Source: Clostridia bacterium (lineage in GTDB: Bacteria; Bacillota; Clostridia; UBA1212; UBA1255). From it: DNA of 56,708 bases. A program made the position numbers and the translations under genes. Of this stretch, positions 8,828-16,847 are shown piece by piece (the first letter of the stretch is position 1; each line of letters starts with the position of its first letter). The notes beneath the pieces are model-generated. The model saw nothing but the letters and a program-made list of their open reading frames with translations. It made no database searches and was not told where the DNA came from. Where the stretch lies: positions 1 to 56,708 of the forward strand of contig JAFZSK010000066.1 of NCBI GenBank assembly GCA_017620915.1. Direction: 5' to 3'.

Positions 8828-9593
8828 CGCACAGGCGCCGGACAATAAGGAAAAGCTCACGCGGCTGCGTCAATATATTGACGCTTCCCGATACACCGTC
8901 TTTTTCGGCGGCGCGGGGGTGTCAACGGAAAGCGGCGTCCCCGACTTCCGCAGCAAAGACGGATTGTACAACCAGCACGATATCCGCTTCGACAAATACC
9001 CGCCCGAATATCTGCTGAGCCACAGCTGCCTCGCGAACGAGCCTAAAGTGTTTTTCGAGTTCTACCGGCAGAAGATGGACGCGCGCCGTGTATTGCCCAA
9101 CGCCGCCCACAAAGTGCTGGCGCAGCTGGAGCAGGAGGGAAAGCTGCAGGCAATAGTAACGCAGAATATTGACGGCCTGCACCAGCGCGCAGGCAGCCGC
9201 ACGGTGTACGAGATCCACGGCAGCACGGCGCGGAATTATTGCGCACGTTGCGGCAAAAAGTACCCGCCCGATCATATTTTTGATTCTAAAGAACCGGTGC
9301 CGCACTGCGACTGCGGCGGCGTGATCCGCTGCGATGTGACACTGTATGAGGAAGCGCTGCCGGAGCGCACGGTCATGAAGGCAATTGACGCCATAGAAAA
9401 AGCCGAGCTGCTGATCATCGGCGGCACGTCGCTCACCGTGTATCCGGCGGCGTCATTCGTCAACTATTTCAGCGGCTCGCATCTCGTAATAATAAATAAG
9501 GAGCCGCTGGCGTTCCGGACGGATCCGGAACGGGACATTGTCCTCAGCGGCCCCATTGGTCAGGTTCTGTCAGCGCTTATTTCATGCGGTTGA
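8808..9593 (+). CDS. NAD-dependent protein deacylase (sirtuin, SIR2 family)
   Basis: A 261-residue sirtuin from the ATG at 8808 (a GTG nine bases earlier is also in frame). It has the NAD-binding motif GAGVSTESGVPDFRS at residues 35-49, TQNIDGLH at ~118-125, the catalytic histidine in YEIHGS (His137), a zinc-ribbon with Cys145/Cys148 and Cys167/Cys169, and the late GGTSLTVYPA nucleotide motif. It removes acyl groups from lysines using NAD and works in the cytoplasm. The usual R-P-D after the second cysteine pair reads R-C-D here. It overlaps the permease gene by 20 bases, so translation is probably coupled. Its 3' end overlaps the convergent lipoprotein gene by 17 bases. Confidence 0.95.
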   Translation: MTNTEFDAQAPDNKEKLTRLRQYIDASRYTVFFGGAGVSTESGVPDFRSKDGLYNQHDIRFDKYPPEYLLSHSCLANEPKVFFEFYRQKMDARRVLPNAAHKVLAQLEQEGKLQAIVTQNIDGLHQRAGSRTVYEIHGSTARNYCARCGKKYPPDHIFDSKEPVPHCDCGGVIRCDVTLYEEALPERTVMKAIDAIEKAELLIIGGTSLTVYPAASFVNYFSGSHLVIINKEPLAFRTDPERDIVLSGPIGQVLSALISCG

Positions 9594-10038
9594 ATACCAT
9601 GACCTCGTCTTCTCCTTCGCCGGACATGGTCAGCTTGTCGCCTTCGATCTTAATGGTAACGGTACCATCTTCGTCACCAAGATCTTCAAGATCCATAATG
9701 TCGTTTTCGTCTTCGTCCATCTCGATCTTGAGTTTGTCACCGTCGAGGGACCACTTGTATTTGGCGTTCTCGTCAATATACGTTGTGCCGGCGTAAACTA
9801 CTTTAATTGCCATTGCGCCGGTGCCGTCTTTTTTGAATTCCATGGTCATGGAGTAGTCCATGCCTTCCGGAATATCTTCGCCCATCAGGTCAGAGAGAGA
9901 GCTGAGGTCGGCTTTCCATTTGCCGATGAGCTTCTTGTTGAGAGCTGCCTTGGTGCCGGCTTTGGAGCAGGCTCCGAACAGAGCGACTGCAAGTGCCAGT
10001 GTCAGTACAAGGGCCAATACTTTGATCGTTTTTTTCAT
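9577..10038 (-). CDS. Small lipoprotein with lipocalin-like beta-barrel character
   Basis: A 153-residue secreted lipoprotein. The ATG at 10038 is preferred because AAAGGAAG lies seven bases upstream and the product then begins with a typical lipoprotein signal (MKKTIK, hydrophobic core, LFGACSK with Cys ~23). The mature part contains KLIGKWKADLSSL near the start and alternating short strands (TMEFKKDGTGAM, YKWSLDGDKLKIEM, TVTIKIEGDKLTMS), the pattern of lipocalin-like proteins common in Clostridia. The middle is very acidic, with a D/E run. No enzymatic motif is seen. It may bind a small hydrophobic ligand or act as an envelope sensor; this is a guess from fold type only. Confidence 0.75.
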   Translation of the reverse strand: MKKTIKVLALVLTLALAVALFGACSKAGTKAALNKKLIGKWKADLSSLSDLMGEDIPEGMDYSMTMEFKKDGTGAMAIKVVYAGTTYIDENAKYKWSLDGDKLKIEMDEDENDIMDLEDLGDEDGTVTIKIEGDKLTMSGEGEDEVMVFNRMK

Positions 10039-10072
10039 AGTAAACTTCCTTTCTGAAGTTGGATTCGGTGAC

Positions 10073-10101
10073 AATATACATCAAATTGAGATTGTTGTCA
10101 A
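10073..10101 (-). promoter_or_regulatory. Sigma-A-type promoter for the small lipoprotein
   Basis: On the minus strand TTGACA (complement of 10096-10101) is followed after 17 bases by TATATT (complement of 10073-10078), about 35 bases before the start codon. Both boxes and spacing fit a housekeeping promoter. Confidence 0.75.
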
Positions 10102-10541
10102 CAAAAAACGCTGTGACCGGACCGTCCTTGACTGCAAAAACAGCGAAAAACCGGTGGTGAATCGCGAAAACCCCAGTGTTTATGCGGCTTTGCGGGTATA
10201 TGGCGGATTTTTGGGAAATAATTGTGAAAAGTGTTGACCGCGCGGCGCTTTGATCGATGCCGAAAATCGAAAAAAACACGCCTCACGCGGCTGAGAATCG
10301 AATTTTGCGTTTTGTTCAATTGACCGGAAAAAAGTTTTGGGAAATTTATACAAAAATCAGCGAAGAAAAGTGCGTGTGTGGTAGAATCCGGCTCCCGGTT
10401 GAAAGCAGCGAAACGGCGGCAGGGATAAGTATCAAAACAGCTTTCTTGCCATAATATACCCCGCATAAACGCAGCTTTGCTCTCTGTCGCCGCTTTCACC
10501 GGGACATGGCTTGCGGGCGGCGGTGAAAAGGAGGCGTACAA
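10102..10541. other. 440-bp non-coding spacer upstream of the kinase-adhesin locus
   Basis: No gene is visible. It precedes the rightward kinase operon, so it should hold its promoter and leader. Candidates are an extended -10 (TGGTAGAAT near 10379-10387) without a convincing -35, and a TTGACC near 10320. A potential leader hairpin has arms CTTTCACCG at 10493-10501 and CGGTGAAA at 10521-10528; the second arm abuts the kinase ribosome site (AAAAGGAGG). GAAAGC at ~10400 and GCTTTC at ~10440 could form another stem. I found no recognisable riboswitch signature. Confidence 0.5.
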
Positions 10542-12197
10542 ATGAACGAATTGATCGGCGGAAGATTCAAAGTGCTGGAAACGATCTCGAGCGGCAGAGC
10601 GTACAAGGCGTTCGACACGGACGGGCGCAGAACGGTGTTTCTGAAACGCTGGGAGGCCGGGGATGCTTCGTTCGAAGATGAATCCGCGAATCTGAAGATG
10701 CTGGACAGTCCGCACGCACCGGAGCTGATCTGTGCGTTTGAAGACGAAACGGGCCGCTATCTGGCGGAAGAGTGGCTGGAGGGCGAAACGCTGGAGGCGG
10801 TCGTTGCCGCCGGGCCGCTGGAGCCGGTCGAAGCGGCGGAACTGCTTACGGGGGTGTGCGAGGCGTTGTCCTTCCTGCACTGGAACAAGCAGGGGGCAAT
10901 GGTATTCATCGATCTGAAGCCTTCGAACATAATAATACGGCGCCGGCAGGACAACGCCGATCGCCGGGTCAACGGCGAGATCTTCCTGGTAGATTATGAA
11001 GCGGCCCGGCGTGCGGAGCCGGAACTGCCCGGGACTGACGGGACGAACGCTCGAAACGCCGATATAAAGGATGCCGGGGAACGCACGTTCCGGCTGGGCA
11101 GCAGATATTTCACGGCGCCAGAAGTGCTGTTCGGAAAGATCTGTACGCAAAGCGATATCTATGCGCTGGGTGTGCTGATGGGATACCTGCTCACCGGTCG
11201 CGAAGGTTTTCCCGGCTCGTACGCATTTAAAGGGTTCCCGGGTGAGTTTATAGCGACATGTACGCTGCCCGATCCGGAAGCCCGGTATAAAGGCGTCACC
11301 GGTGTAACCGAGACGCTGCGGCGATTTATACGGGAGAACGCGGCGCCGGAAATGGAACGCGGTGCGGAAGAAAAACGAAAAAAGCGTGAACAGATCAGAG
11401 AAAATCCCGTGAACGAAACGCGGCTCCCGGAACTGCTGAAGCATTTCCGCCGTTCCTGCGTCCTTGTAGAGGGCAACCCTTGCTTTGTCAGCGAACTCTC
11501 CAGTGTGGCGGCGTACAGCATGAAGCTGCGAACGGCGGTATTCTCGTTGACCGAACGCGGTCGCCGGAGCCTCGAGTACTATTTTGCGGGAAATACCGAC
11601 GAAAAGGCGCTGGTTGCCGACAAAAACATGTATCCGTATGTGTTTGACCATAAATCGCTGTACCTGTACGATGTTTCCGAATGGGTAAAGCGCGGGTTAG
11701 TGAAAATGACGGAAAACGACGGCGGACAACTATACCGCGGCGCGTTCAAACTGGCCCTGGAACTGCCGCTGCGCCGGGAAGAGGACGTGCGCCGTTTCGT
11801 TGACTGGTGCTTTGCGAATTTCGACCTGATGCTGCTCAATGTTGACCGCGGGGATGACCGCAAGCTGGTCGGTGCGGCGCTGGAGGCCTGCAGTTACGTG
11901 ATCGCCACGCCCGGATCGAACGTGGAGGACATGGAATCCTTCCGCAACTATTATCTGGCGCTGGCGGAAAACGGGCGGCTGATCTATTCGAAGGTGCGTT
12001 TTGTGGCGTGGGATCACGAGGAACAGGAGGCGCCGCGGGAGCGCCTGTGTCCGGTGGTAGGCAAAGACAAATATCTGGGCGAGATCCGGCGCAGCGAACA
12101 GCGTACACGGCGGCGGAACCGCGTCGACGGAGCCAATACGCTGCTTCCGGAGTGCGGCGGTCAATATGAAGAGATCCTTGAACGGCTCATCAGCTGA
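10542..12197 (+). CDS. Ser/Thr protein kinase-like protein fused to a degenerate ParA/MinD-like domain
   Basis: The 551-residue protein has two parts. Residues 8-~270 are a protein kinase fold: a weak glycine loop (SSGRAYKAF, 16-24), Lys35 in VFLKRW, Asp124 in FIDLKPSN with Asn129 (HRD changed to FID), Asp151 in VDYE (DFG changed to DYE) and GSRYFTAPE for the activation segment. The catalytic Lys, two Asp and Asn are all kept, so activity is plausible despite the degenerate motifs. Residues ~310-550 alternate strands and helices like a MinD/ParA/TadZ NTPase (CVLVEGNPCFVSEL, FDLMLLNVDRGDDRKL, CSYVIATPGSNVEDM) but lack the GK[ST] of a P-loop. There is no transmembrane segment. It is first in the adhesin/TasA locus and probably regulates or positions its export (inference). 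The start has AAAAGGAGGC upstream. Confidence 0.75.
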   Translation: MNELIGGRFKVLETISSGRAYKAFDTDGRRTVFLKRWEAGDASFEDESANLKMLDSPHAPELICAFEDETGRYLAEEWLEGETLEAVVAAGPLEPVEAAELLTGVCEALSFLHWNKQGAMVFIDLKPSNIIIRRRQDNADRRVNGEIFLVDYEAARRAEPELPGTDGTNARNADIKDAGERTFRLGSRYFTAPEVLFGKICTQSDIYALGVLMGYLLTGREGFPGSYAFKGFPGEFIATCTLPDPEARYKGVTGVTETLRRFIRENAAPEMERGAEEKRKKREQIRENPVNETRLPELLKHFRRSCVLVEGNPCFVSELSSVAAYSMKLRTAVFSLTERGRRSLEYYFAGNTDEKALVADKNMYPYVFDHKSLYLYDVSEWVKRGLVKMTENDGGQLYRGAFKLALELPLRREEDVRRFVDWCFANFDLMLLNVDRGDDRKLVGAALEACSYVIATPGSNVEDMESFRNYYLALAENGRLIYSKVRFVAWDHEEQEAPRERLCPVVGKDKYLGEIRRSEQRTRRRNRVDGANTLLPECGGQYEEILERLIS

Positions 12198-12208
12198 GGG
12201 TCGCGCGG

Positions 12209-12898
12209 ATGAACGGTCGGCAGCGCAGTTTTTTGCGCGATATTGCGAAAACCGCGTCATTGCTGGCGGTGAGTCTGGAGGCGGAAGCGGCGGCCGGGGG
12301 CCAGGAACCCTTTTACGTGCTGCTGTGGCACGCGCTGCCGTTCCTGCCGTCAAGCGTCCGTGCGGAAACGGAAGGGCTGCTCCGCGGCGCGGCGACGGAC
12401 GACTGCTTCGAGATCTCCGACTGGTTTGAAGGAATGCGGTGCGCATACGGTAAGTACAGTCAGGTGTTGACGCTGTGCCAGCTGCTGTGCTGCGCCTGGC
12501 GTTCGTACGGACCGGACAGAGGCGCTGAATTGTACCGCTGCGTGGCGGAACTGCTGCGGCTGCTGGCCGCGGCGGTGACCGCGGGCGTCAATAGCGACAG
12601 ACCGCCGGAACTGTCCGGAGTCTGGAGGTCAATGATAAAGCACCGCCGATACTTATTCGGCGATGACCCCGGCACGCGGCGCAGGCTGCTCCTGGGGCTG
12701 GAGTGTTCGATCGGAAAGCGCCGTTCGGACCGGCCGTACCGGCAGCTGGTGCGGGCGTTTCTGGCGAAGGACGCAGGCTGTGCGCGGAGTTCCGAGTCCG
12801 GAAAGGATCCGGGCATCGTGCCGGGTAAACGCAGCCGGGACGGTGTGATCAAACTGTATTTGGGGCTCGTTTGTATCTGTGCTGAGCCGGTTAATTAA
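12209..12898 (+). CDS. Hypothetical protein between kinase and thioester adhesin
   Basis: A 229-residue protein that I do not recognise. It has no signal peptide or clear membrane segment and is predicted mostly helical, with leucine-, alanine- and arginine-rich stretches. Several cysteines occur in one region (LTLCQLLCCAW, LYRCVAEL), and the tail after residue ~190 is basic and low in complexity. It starts 11 bases after the kinase stop and ends 24 bases before the adhesin gene, so it is almost certainly co-transcribed. The ribosome site (GAGGGTCGCG) is weak, which suggests translation coupled to the kinase. A cytoplasmic accessory factor for the kinase or for secretion is the simplest guess, but nothing in the sequence proves it. 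Confidence 0.6.
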   Translation: MNGRQRSFLRDIAKTASLLAVSLEAEAAAGGQEPFYVLLWHALPFLPSSVRAETEGLLRGAATDDCFEISDWFEGMRCAYGKYSQVLTLCQLLCCAWRSYGPDRGAELYRCVAELLRLLAAAVTAGVNSDRPPELSGVWRSMIKHRRYLFGDDPGTRRRLLLGLECSIGKRRSDRPYRQLVRAFLAKDAGCARSSESGKDPGIVPGKRSRDGVIKLYLGLVCICAEPVN

Positions 12899-12922
12899 TA
12901 TAAACGATGGAGGAAGCGGAAA

Positions 12923-15433
12923 ATGATTATTGCGAATAAACAGCCGGAGATTTCGGCCGTTGTCAAAAGATGGAAAAAGATCGCTGCGCTGATGTTGTCC
13001 GTGATGATGCTGGCGGTATTTGTACTGACCGGTCCGGTCAACGAAGCGGCGTCCGGCGGAGCGCGCAGCGGCAGCATGGTACCGCTCACCGGATACGGCG
13101 GCGCGGAGTATTATAAAAAGACGAATTATTACGTCAATATCTACGGCGACAACGGGCAGATCGTAGAAGTACGGCAGCGCCCGGGAGGCAGCCGGCAGAA
13201 GATGTACGTGTTGACGGATCCGGCAAGCGGCACGCAGCAGTACGCATATTGCCTCGCTTCGGGATTGTCATTCAAAACGTCGGCGGAGTTTACCGCCGGC
13301 GGCCAGGATACCATATTCAGTGGATACTTTAACAACCTGCCGGAAACAGCGCAAAAAGGCATCGCATATGCTTCGATCTACGGATACAGCGATAAAAACG
13401 ATGCTCCGGACGCTCCGGGTCCGGTGGAAGGAACGATCGGCGCGGACTTCTGGATGGCCACGCAGTGTGTGATCTGGGAGTATCAGCAGGGGATTCGTGT
13501 TGACGCCGGCGCGCGAGAGACGCACGGACTTGTGGAGGCGGACAACTACTACTTTATGATCAAAGGCAAACCCGCGGAAAAGTGCTACGATTACCTGCTG
13601 GAACAGATCCGGCAGGCATCGTCGGTACCGGGATTCGCGGCGGATGATTCTTCCGGCTGGACGGACAATATCGTGACGCTGGACGAGATATATTCCGGTG
13701 CGGGCACGTATACCGGATCCGTTTTCGCCGGCGGGCAGCTGCCGGCGGGCAGTTATACGGTCACAGACGCGAACGGACAGGCGGTGCCGTACCTGACAGT
13801 GATGCGGAACGGAGACCGGTTTACTTTCAGATCTTCACAGGCACTCGAAACGCCGCTGAATCTGGTCATTAAGCGCACGGAGGATCCGGGCAATGAGGGT
13901 GCCGCGGTATTTTTCGCACCGGCGGATACAGGCATTCAGACCATGCTCAGCGCCAGCGGCCGGCTGAGCGATCCGTATAAATTGTACTTCAGTATTCAGA
14001 CGCGCTCGCTCCAGGGGGACCGGGTCACGCTGAACATTCAGAAGACCGCCGCCAACGGCCGTGTATCCGGCATCCCGTTCCAGCTCTGCTGGGCGGACAA
14101 CGACGGCGAAATGAGCAGCATGACAGTATATACAGACGATGCCGGCAGTATCGCGCTGAATCTGCCTATTGGCGACTATCCGGGAGCAATAACGACGCGG
14201 CAGACCGGTTTTGCGATCGGAGAGCTGGTCGGAGATAAATATTTCGGCAGTCTCACCGGATCAAGCGGAAATGTCTACGGCACGTTCTCCGCTTACTTGT
14301 TTCGGGAAGAACATGACGGCGGGATCCGCTGGAACTATTCTTTTATGATGGAAGACGCGCGTTCCCGCTCGTGTGACGGCAACGTTGTGAGCGGTCACTA
14401 TGTCCTGCTGGCCGGAAACGCGACCAACAATACTGTGACGCTAAAATACAGAAATGATCCGCGATACGGCGGCGTACGTCTGCGCAAAACTTCCGAGGAC
14501 GGCACGCTGCAGGGTTTCCGATTTCTGCTTTCCGGTACCGATCCGGACAACAGCGACATCCAGCTCATCCGGACCACCGATTTAGAGGGCATCGCGGAAT
14601 GGAACGACCTGATGCCGGGCAACTATGCGGTAACAGAACTACTGGAGGAGGGCAGCCTCTGGGAACACCTGGACACAATATATGTGACGGTCTCCGCAGA
14701 GGAGACAGTAGAGATCACGGCCTTCAACCGCCTGAAGCCCGGAATACTGAAGATATATAAAACTGCGGAAGACGACCGCTTCGACGGCGTATCTTTCAGG
14801 GTCAGCGGCGTTGACAACGACTTCTTTGCCGTTATCGAGCCGGATGACGAGAGCCTGAACTGGGAGAACGGCAAACAGACCATGCAGGGAGTATTGACCG
14901 GACTGAGCCCCGGGCGTTACACAATAACCGAGATCTGCCCGGATCGGTACAATACGCCGGAACCGGTCACCGTGACGGTATATTCGGGGCTGACAACGGA
15001 ACAACGCTTTAATAATACTGTTGCCCGCGGTGCGCTGACTGTGGAGAAACAGATCTACGCGGAACAGTTCGTGGCGGCTCACGGCAATGCGGTATTCATA
15101 TTCAAGATCACCGGCCTCGACAGCGGCCGTACATACCATCGCGTGATCGAGTTTGATCAGAACGACGTTGACGGCCGCACCGGCCTTGTTTCAAAAAGTT
15201 TTACGCTGGAGGGATTGGCGCCGGGGCAGTACACGGTGGAAGAATTGAAAACGCTCCGGTATGAAATCGAATCGGTCACAGTGACGCCGGGAGGGAGCGT
15301 TTCGGAGAAAGTTGCTACACTGCGCGTATCCCGGGACGGCGAGCGGCCGAAAGTCACGTTCGTCAACGCGGTGATAAACCAGGAAGATACATCCCACACG
15401 GCGCTGTGTGTCAATAAATTCGATTTCACCTGA
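12923..15433 (+). CDS. Thioester-domain (TED) surface adhesin with Cna-B/SpaA-like domains
   Basis: An 836-residue exported protein. A signal segment spans ~17-37. Residues ~60-230 match thioester domains: Cys110 in YAYCLASG and Gln181 in MATQCVIWEY are in the positions that form the internal Cys-Gln thioester. In known TED adhesins this bond reacts covalently with host amines. After a linker come four prealbumin-like repeats of Cna-B/SpaA type (starting near NIQKTAANG, GVRLRKTSEDG, GILKIYKTAEDD and GALTVEKQIY). Their late E in the ITE/VTE/VEE motif can form lysine-asparagine isopeptide bonds. No LPXTG motif or C-terminal membrane helix is present; the protein simply ends TALCVNKFDFT. Either anchoring is through the fibre proteins encoded next, or the C-terminus was lost. 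GGAGG lies upstream of the ATG. The SipW-type peptidase gene follows 29 bases downstream. Confidence 0.85.
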   Translation: MIIANKQPEISAVVKRWKKIAALMLSVMMLAVFVLTGPVNEAASGGARSGSMVPLTGYGGAEYYKKTNYYVNIYGDNGQIVEVRQRPGGSRQKMYVLTDPASGTQQYAYCLASGLSFKTSAEFTAGGQDTIFSGYFNNLPETAQKGIAYASIYGYSDKNDAPDAPGPVEGTIGADFWMATQCVIWEYQQGIRVDAGARETHGLVEADNYYFMIKGKPAEKCYDYLLEQIRQASSVPGFAADDSSGWTDNIVTLDEIYSGAGTYTGSVFAGGQLPAGSYTVTDANGQAVPYLTVMRNGDRFTFRSSQALETPLNLVIKRTEDPGNEGAAVFFAPADTGIQTMLSASGRLSDPYKLYFSIQTRSLQGDRVTLNIQKTAANGRVSGIPFQLCWADNDGEMSSMTVYTDDAGSIALNLPIGDYPGAITTRQTGFAIGELVGDKYFGSLTGSSGNVYGTFSAYLFREEHDGGIRWNYSFMMEDARSRSCDGNVVSGHYVLLAGNATNNTVTLKYRNDPRYGGVRLRKTSEDGTLQGFRFLLSGTDPDNSDIQLIRTTDLEGIAEWNDLMPGNYAVTELLEEGSLWEHLDTIYVTVSAEETVEITAFNRLKPGILKIYKTAEDDRFDGVSFRVSGVDNDFFAVIEPDDESLNWENGKQTMQGVLTGLSPGRYTITEICPDRYNTPEPVTVTVYSGLTTEQRFNNTVARGALTVEKQIYAEQFVAAHGNAVFIFKITGLDSGRTYHRVIEFDQNDVDGRTGLVSKSFTLEGLAPGQYTVEELKTLRYEIESVTVTPGGSVSEKVATLRVSRDGERPKVTFVNAVINQEDTSHTALCVNKFDFT

Positions 15434-15462
15434 TCCGCGCCGGCAAGGCACAGGGAAATAAC

Positions 15463-15972
15463 ATGAAAAAAGTGTTGAAAACAGCGTTCAAAGTGCTGCT
15501 TTGGGCGGTGCCGGTCCTGTTGATCGCCATTTTGGTGTCCCAACTGGCAGGCGTGCGGTATCTGTGCGTGCTGTCGCCGTCAATGGAGCCGGAACTGCCT
15601 GTAGGAAGTCTGGTGGTGATCGTTCCCGCGGATCCGGCACGCGTCAAGCTGGGGGACAACCTCGCGTATCTGACCGGCGGCAACATCGTTACTCACAAAG
15701 TTCTGCTGAACGACACGGAGGAACGCACAATAAAAACTAAAGGGATCGCAGGCAAACTCGAAGACGCCCCGGTGCCGTACGAAGCGGTGCTGGGCGTAGA
15801 GATGTTCTGCATTCCCGGCGCCGGCCGGATCGCGTCGGCAATAAAAACACCCGCGGGGAAGGCCGCGCTCATGACGGCCGGGGTCTTATTCGTACTTGTC
15901 CTGTTGATTCCGGAGTTCCTGCCCGGAAAACGACGCAGGACCGCAGCAGCCGAACCGGATCTGACTGTCTGA
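15463..15972 (+). CDS. SipW-type (Ser/His, ER-type) signal peptidase I
   Basis: A 169-residue membrane protease with two membrane segments (about 8-30 and 128-148). Ser40 in LSPSMEPELPVGSL is the nucleophile, and the general base is a histidine, His78 in GGNIVTHKV. This Ser/His arrangement, instead of the Ser/Lys of ordinary bacterial signal peptidases, defines the SipW/archaeal-eukaryotic branch. TKGIAGKLEDAPVP corresponds to the later conserved region. In Bacillus subtilis SipW processes TasA and TapA. Here it lies directly upstream of genes for three TasA/camelysin-like products with matching signal regions, so these are its likely substrates. The basic C-terminal tail GKRRR lies on the cytoplasmic side. 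Confidence 0.92.
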   Translation: MKKVLKTAFKVLLWAVPVLLIAILVSQLAGVRYLCVLSPSMEPELPVGSLVVIVPADPARVKLGDNLAYLTGGNIVTHKVLLNDTEERTIKTKGIAGKLEDAPVPYEAVLGVEMFCIPGAGRIASAIKTPAGKAALMTAGVLFVLVLLIPEFLPGKRRRTAAAEPDLTV

Positions 15973-16007
15973 GACAGCAGATTAATAAATTTTAAGGAGG
16001 CTTCATT

Positions 16008-16721
16008 ATGAAAAGAAGCGAAAAAATCATCTTTGGGATCCTGACGCTGGGTCTGCTGGCCGTACTGGTGATAGGCAGTACACTCGCCTACATGACGGAC
16101 CGGGAAAACAAGGAAAACACCTTCACCGTGGGTACGCTGGACGTATCGCTGGAAGAGAAAAACTGGGATGACGACACGGACGGCGACGAGGCGGTCCCGG
16201 GCGACACGTTCGTTAAAGACCCGGTGGTGACCGCGGTCAAAAACGACAGCTATATCCGCGTCCGTGTAACCATCAAAGATTCCGCTACCGGGCGGACCAT
16301 CAGCGATGCCGACAGACTGGCGCTGATCTGCCAAATGATCAAATATGACAGCACGTACAAAGCGGATACCCAGACTCCCGGCACGGCGATCGTCAAAGAC
16401 GATTCCTACAGCAGCGCGGATCTCGCGGCCATGCCGATGGTCAATCCGGCATTCACGCAGGTTACTTCATCGACCGCAGGCGAATATGTGTTCAACTTCA
16501 ATGAGATCCTTGAAGAAGGCGGCAAAGTGGCGCTGTTCACCAACCTGGTCGTGCCTGCGGACTGGTCGCAGGTGCAGCTGGATGTTGTCGGCGCGTTCAA
16601 GATCGACGTTGTCGTCGAAGCGATCCAGGCGAAGAATTTTGACACTTCCGCGGAGGCGTTTGCCGCGCTGGACGAAGAGATCAGAAATGGTACAAATGTG
16701 AGCAATTACGTGGCCGGTTGA
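16008..16721 (+). CDS. TasA/camelysin-like fibre protein with SipW-dependent signal
   Basis: The 237-residue precursor has a signal peptide ending GSTLAYMTDRENKENTF, the classic SipW-type boundary (aliphatic core, then T-L-A-Y-x-T-D and an N-x-F within ten residues). The mature part begins VGTLDVSLEE and has the camelysin/TasA beta-sandwich pattern: a V-P-G-D-x-F-x-K-D-P-V-V-x-A-x-K-N motif for the partner strand, then SYIRVRVTI. Homologues build amyloid-like or pilus-like fibres in biofilm matrix by donor-strand exchange. It directly follows the SipW-type gene, with TAAGGAGGC as ribosome site. At 237 residues it is close to TasA size and could be the major fibre subunit (inference). Confidence 0.88.
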   Translation: MKRSEKIIFGILTLGLLAVLVIGSTLAYMTDRENKENTFTVGTLDVSLEEKNWDDDTDGDEAVPGDTFVKDPVVTAVKNDSYIRVRVTIKDSATGRTISDADRLALICQMIKYDSTYKADTQTPGTAIVKDDSYSSADLAAMPMVNPAFTQVTSSTAGEYVFNFNEILEEGGKVALFTNLVVPADWSQVQLDVVGAFKIDVVVEAIQAKNFDTSAEAFAALDEEIRNGTNVSNYVAG

Positions 16722-16847
16722 CGGAGCACGTGATTTATTAAGCGGTTTTTGCGCGGTTGATTGCGTGAAAACAAAAGGGAATGCAGCGGAAGGCCGGGCG
16801 TGAAACGGTCTTTCCGCGCATCCCGGATGATCGGGAGGAACCGGACG

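Noticed and set aside
10102-10541. Cyclic-di-GMP or other riboswitch before the adhesin operon
   Set aside because: Adhesin operons often have one, but I could not find the conserved core segments of the c-di-GMP-I or -II classes; only simple stems are seen.
16761-16847. N-terminal extension of the fused TasA-like protein
   Set aside because: The frame is open from 16761, but the 29 extra residues precede the signal peptide and have no ribosome site, whereas 16848 has GGGAGG.
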